Notes under the pieces: model-generated
The model's database searches: none
What the model was told of the DNA's origin: nothing
The model's input: the letters and a program-made list of their open reading frames with translations, nothing else
Program-made: the position numbers and the translations under genes
Assembly (NCBI RefSeq): GCF_001953745.1
Contig: NZ_LWLN01000001.1
Span: 806,001 to 870,000 of the forward strand
Origin: Natrinema saccharevitans
GTDB taxonomy: Archaea; Halobacteriota; Halobacteria; Halobacteriales; Natrialbaceae
DNA: 64,000 nucleotides
Direction: 5' to 3'
Shown here: positions 61,390 to 64,000 of the stretch, piece after piece
Layout of the letters: each line of letters begins with the position of its first letter
Numbering within the stretch: position 1 is the first letter of the stretch

Positions 61390-62217
61390 TCAGTCGGCCG
61401 CCGGAGCGGACTCGAGGACCCGCTCGAGCGCGTCCGCGACCCGCTCCGGGCGGGCCATCGTCGTCGTGGCACACCGGATCGGGAGCGGCCACGGAAGCCC
61501 GCGTCCGATCTCGAGTCGGTCGGCGGCGAGGTCGACCGTCCGTAACTGCGATCGGGGAACGAACTGGTAGTTGATCGTCCCCGACCGGTGGACGCACAGT
61601 CCGCTTTCGAACAGCGTGTAGGTTCGCGGTCGGCCGGCGGTGATCGCCTGTCCGATCAAGGCACCGCCGAACGCGGGCAGCGGATTGACGCTCGGCTCGA
61701 GGACGAAGACGAGCGCGAACCCGACGACGAGGAGGCTGCAGCCGAGAACGAGCCCGCCAGCGCGAAGCAGCCGCCGATACCGACGGTCCGGCCGCGCGTG
61801 CCACTCGGCCAGTACCGACTCTCGGTCGCGGAGCGCGGTGACGTGGCGGTTTACCGTGACCAGATAGACGGCCGCGCCGCCGAAACTGAAGACGACGATC
61901 TCCACGAACCACTCGCGTAGCCACGGCTCGAGGCCGCGCACGCCGGCCGCCGGGAGGACCGGGACGACGGCGGCCCCGGCGACGATCACCGCGACCGGGA
62001 GGACGTACAACCGCGTTCGGGCGAGTGTCGTCGCGAGCGCGGGCCGCCTATGGCACCAGCCGGCCGCGATCAGCCCGGCACACGCACCGATCGCGACGGG
62101 CCCGATCGCCGTGTACTCCGCGGCGAGGACGCGACTGGTCGCACACAGCGCGAGTACCCCGACGTACCCGCCGAGGACGACCGAGAAGAACGCGGCCGAC
62201 GGGTTCCGGAGAGACAT
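61390..62217 (-). CDS. Membrane protein of unknown function
   Basis: A 275-residue protein with four clear membrane segments in residues 1-130 (AAFFSVVLGGYVGVLALC, AIGPVAIGACAGLIAAGW, LYVLPVAVIVAGAAVVPV, VVFSFGGAAVYLVTV) and two more near 160-200. The C-terminal 75 residues are a soluble PH-like beta domain (YTLFESGLCVHRSGTINYQF, then VPRSQLRTVDLAADRLEIGR). Such membrane-plus-PH proteins are common in haloarchaea without known role. The ATG at 62217 is chosen; the frame upstream is basic shadow sequence. Confidence 0.75.
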   Translation of the reverse strand: MSLRNPSAAFFSVVLGGYVGVLALCATSRVLAAEYTAIGPVAIGACAGLIAAGWCHRRPALATTLARTRLYVLPVAVIVAGAAVVPVLPAAGVRGLEPWLREWFVEIVVFSFGGAAVYLVTVNRHVTALRDRESVLAEWHARPDRRYRRLLRAGGLVLGCSLLVVGFALVFVLEPSVNPLPAFGGALIGQAITAGRPRTYTLFESGLCVHRSGTINYQFVPRSQLRTVDLAADRLEIGRGLPWPLPIRCATTTMARPERVADALERVLESAPAAD

Positions 62218-62294
62218 ATTCCACGTTGGGTCTCTCTCGCCAAAATAGTTTTTAAGTTGAAACGTTTCGGTCGGGCCGCGCTCCCGCCGTCGAA

Positions 62295-63131
62295 TCAGAC
62301 CGACTCGTAGGGCCCGAGTCGGGTCCCGTCGAGCAGGTACGCCTCGCCGTCGGCCAGCCCCGCGGGGAGGAACGGCGAGAGAAACGACTGTCCGGAGAGG
62401 TTGGTCCACGTCCCGCCGACCAGGTCGTTGAACGCGGGGATCACCACCGAACGCGGCGGCTCGGTCGCCCCCTCGAGCCACGATACGCCCTCGTACTCCG
62501 GGCGGTCGCGAAACGGTTCCGGAGCGAGTCGTCCCCGCAGCCACGCCCGCTCGACGCGGCTGCCGCCGACCTCGTCCTCGAGGAGGACGCAGGGGTGTTC
62601 GTGGCCCAGACAGACGACCGCGCTCTCGAGGACGGCCGGCGCGGGCCAGGTGTGGCCGTGACAGACGCCGACGTCGCCGAGGGCGACGCCCGCGCCGGGG
62701 ACGACCGCGACCGTCGCATCGACGTCGTCGCTCTCGCCGAGCCAGGTCTCGATCCGGCCGTCGTGGTTGCCCTTGACGACGGAGACCGCGAGGTCGCTCG
62801 GGAACGACTCGAAAAGCACCTCGAGTTCGCCGCGTTCGGCCCCGCCCGGCTCGCCGATCGAGTGCATCAGGTCGCCGCAGACGACCAGCCGGTCGGCTCG
62901 AGTCCGCTCGAGCAGGGCAGTGAGCCGCTCCCGTCGGTCCGGGGCCCGACTGGGAACGTCGACGCCGCGCTCGTCCCGCAACGCCGCCTCGTAGCCGGCG
63001 TGGTAGTCGGCGATTAGCAGGGCGCGCTCGTGGCCGATCGTCGCGGTCGCGGCCGGTTCGCCGGGGACGGGCTCGACCAGCGGCTGCGTCGACGGTGCGG
63101 CCCCGTCGCGTCGGCGGGAATCGTCGCGCAT
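62295..63131 (-). CDS. Metallophosphoesterase (RPA-associated type)
   Basis: A 278-residue calcineurin-like phosphoesterase. Metal-binding motifs are ALLIADYHAGYEAALRDE (D-x-H), LVVCGDLMHSIG (GD), VVKGNHDGRIETWL (GNH[DE]) and VCHGHTWPAP plus LGHEHPCVLL (GH-x-H). It belongs to the Icc/SbcD-like archaeal group. It follows the acidic protein at 63142 by ten bases on the same strand, an order that matches the rpa1-rpap1-rpe operon reported for Haloferax, so it may process nucleic acid ends with RPA. The operon assignment depends on the partial upstream gene. Confidence 0.82.
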   Translation of the reverse strand: MRDDSRRRDGAAPSTQPLVEPVPGEPAATATIGHERALLIADYHAGYEAALRDERGVDVPSRAPDRRERLTALLERTRADRLVVCGDLMHSIGEPGGAERGELEVLFESFPSDLAVSVVKGNHDGRIETWLGESDDVDATVAVVPGAGVALGDVGVCHGHTWPAPAVLESAVVCLGHEHPCVLLEDEVGGSRVERAWLRGRLAPEPFRDRPEYEGVSWLEGATEPPRSVVIPAFNDLVGGTWTNLSGQSFLSPFLPAGLADGEAYLLDGTRLGPYESV

Positions 63132-63141
63132 CCGTTCGCGA

Positions 63142-64000
63142 TCAGATCGCCTTCAGCGTCTCGTCGTCGGGTTCGTAACACTGCCCGCCCATCAGCGCGT
63201 CCTGGATTGCCTCCTCGACGTCCTCGGGGGCGGCCCCGGTGTCGTCGGCGACTGCCTCGACCAGTTCCGTCCGGTCGGCCCCGTCGCCGTCGTCGAGGTC
63301 CTCCATCGTCTCAACGACGTAGTCCTCGAGGTCGACGTCGTCGGCGGGCTCGTCGCCGCCCCCGGCGTCGTCTCCCTCGGGCTCTGTTTCGCCGGTCGAC
63401 TCGTCCGCGGCCGGCTCCACCGCTTTCGCCTCGGTTTCGGGTTCCGGCTCGGCTCCATCGCTTTCGGCGTCGGAATCGGCTCCCTCGAGGCCGGACTCGG
63501 GCGGTGCGCCGATCCCGTCGTCGTCGGGTTCGTTACTCGCGGCGGCGTCGGCCGCGGGCTCGGGCTCGGCCGCCGAGTCCGGCGCGTCGTCGAGGTCGTC
63601 GGCCGGTTCGTCGGGCTCGGGCACGTCGATCTCCGCCTCGCCGGGCTCCTCGACCTCGCTGCCGGTCGTGAACTCCGCGCCGAACTCCGCCTCGAGCTGC
63701 TCGCGCTCCTCGTCGTCCATCTCGTACATCCCGCCGTCGTCGGCCGCGCCGGCGTCGAAGTCGCCGAGGTCGTTCCCGTCGGCGGTCGCCGATCCGTCGG
63801 GCTCGGCAGGGGTCGTTTCGGCTTCGGTTTCGTCGTCCCCTGTCTCGAGCGATCCGGTGTCGGGCTCGGCGTCGTCGACCGCCGGCTCCGCGTCCGCTTC
63901 GGCCTCCGCGGGCTCGTCGCCCGCCGAACCGGCTGCCGCGGGGTCGGCCGTCTCGGCGTCGGTCGCCGGGTCGGCGTCCGCCTCGAGATCCGCCGTCGTC
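63142..64000 (-). CDS. RPA-associated protein-like, C-terminal part (5' end outside window)
   Basis: The frame ends at 63142 and is open through base 64000, giving about 286 codons. Nearly all of the visible N-terminal part is a Glu/Asp/Ala/Pro-rich linker; the last 60 residues fold (DLEDYVVETMEDLDDGDGAD, RTELVEAVADDTGAAPEDVE, EAIQDALMGGQCYEPDDETL) as a winged-helix-like domain. This end and the long acidic linker are typical of the RPA-family (COG3390-like) proteins of haloarchaea, but the OB fold is outside the window, so the name is provisional. Confidence 0.6.
   Translation of the reverse strand, partial: TTADLEADADPATDAETADPAAAGSAGDEPAEAEADAEPAVDDAEPDTGSLETGDDETEAETTPAEPDGSATADGNDLGDFDAGAADDGGMYEMDDEEREQLEAEFGAEFTTGSEVEEPGEAEIDVPEPDEPADDLDDAPDSAAEPEPAADAAASNEPDDDGIGAPPESGLEGADSDAESDGAEPEPETEAKAVEPAADESTGETEPEGDDAGGGDEPADDVDLEDYVVETMEDLDDGDGADRTELVEAVADDTGAAPEDVEEAIQDALMGGQCYEPDDETLKAI

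Noticed and set aside
1-64000. CRISPR arrays, insertion sequences and viral genes
   Set aside because: No regularly spaced direct repeats, transposase motifs or virus structural genes were seen; the PhiH1-repressor-like gene alone is not evidence of a provirus.

Overview
The window is high-GC DNA from an extremely halophilic archaeon (class Halobacteria). The predicted proteins are very rich in Asp and Glu. Most genes start at or within a few bases of the expected transcript start, with a TATA-like box 26-30 bases upstream. Diagnostic genes include a bacterioruberin pathway, archaeal eIF1A and aIF2-beta, bat-like HTH-10 regulators, archaeal-type cobalamin salvage genes and a PGF-CTERM surface protein. 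The gene set fits Natrinema/Haloterrigena-like Natrialbaceae; that placement is inference. I see no rRNA, tRNA, CRISPR array or intact insertion sequence. The many long open frames opposite or inside these genes are high-GC shadows and are omitted.

Layout. 1-9.5 kb: a partial spermidine-synthase-like membrane enzyme, a SRPBCC-like protein, a Tat-exported repeat protein, a CobW GTPase divergent from a small protein plus ArsA-type ATPase pair, and a CstA transporter. 9.7-18 kb: YchF GTPase, class V aminotransferase, PAS histidine kinase, methyltransferase, NAD(P)H-hydrate dehydratase, phosphoribosyltransferase, glutamate dehydrogenase. 18-30 kb: two HTH-10 regulators around small redox and zinc proteins, then crtB and a crtD-lyeJ-cruF operon for C50 carotenoids. 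30-35 kb: SDR, a decayed TauE/SafE gene, eIF1A, a YkgJ-like protein, an FAH-family enzyme and small proteins. 35-41 kb: a tightly overlapping cobalamin salvage operon (cbiB-cobS-cobY-cobT-cobD-cbiZ) with an HAD phosphatase 39 bases upstream. 41.5-43 kb: aIF2-beta and small proteins. 43-51 kb: a 5-oxoproline locus (pxpB-pxpC, biotin carrier, pxpA, biotin carboxylase, class III aminotransferase, Lrp regulator, APC permease). 51.5-54 kb: PGF-CTERM protein and small proteins. 54-58 kb: a MrfA-like helicase with a MrfB-like nuclease, then thioredoxin. 59-61 kb: glutamine synthetase and a small HTH protein. 62-64 kb: the end of an RPA-associated protein gene followed by a phosphoesterase.

Most interesting system: at 43-51 kb the KipI/KipA-type PxpB and PxpC sit with a stand-alone biotin carboxylase and an 80-residue biotin carrier, but with no carboxyltransferase gene. 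In urea carboxylase the carboxyltransferase domain is itself a KipA-KipI homologue, so these four genes could form a split biotin-dependent lactam carboxylase working with PxpA. The local Lrp gene has a perfect 8-base inverted repeat flanking its TATA box, and related half-sites lie at the pxpB and biotin-carrier promoters.

A second novelty is an 85-base palindromic repeat present twice (15748-15832 and 52501-52585, 72 of 85 bases identical). One copy appears to supply the TATA box of a phosphoribosyltransferase gene and the other supplies the stop codon of the PGF-CTERM gene. Two gene remnants (23005-23226 and 30907-31320) show ongoing decay.
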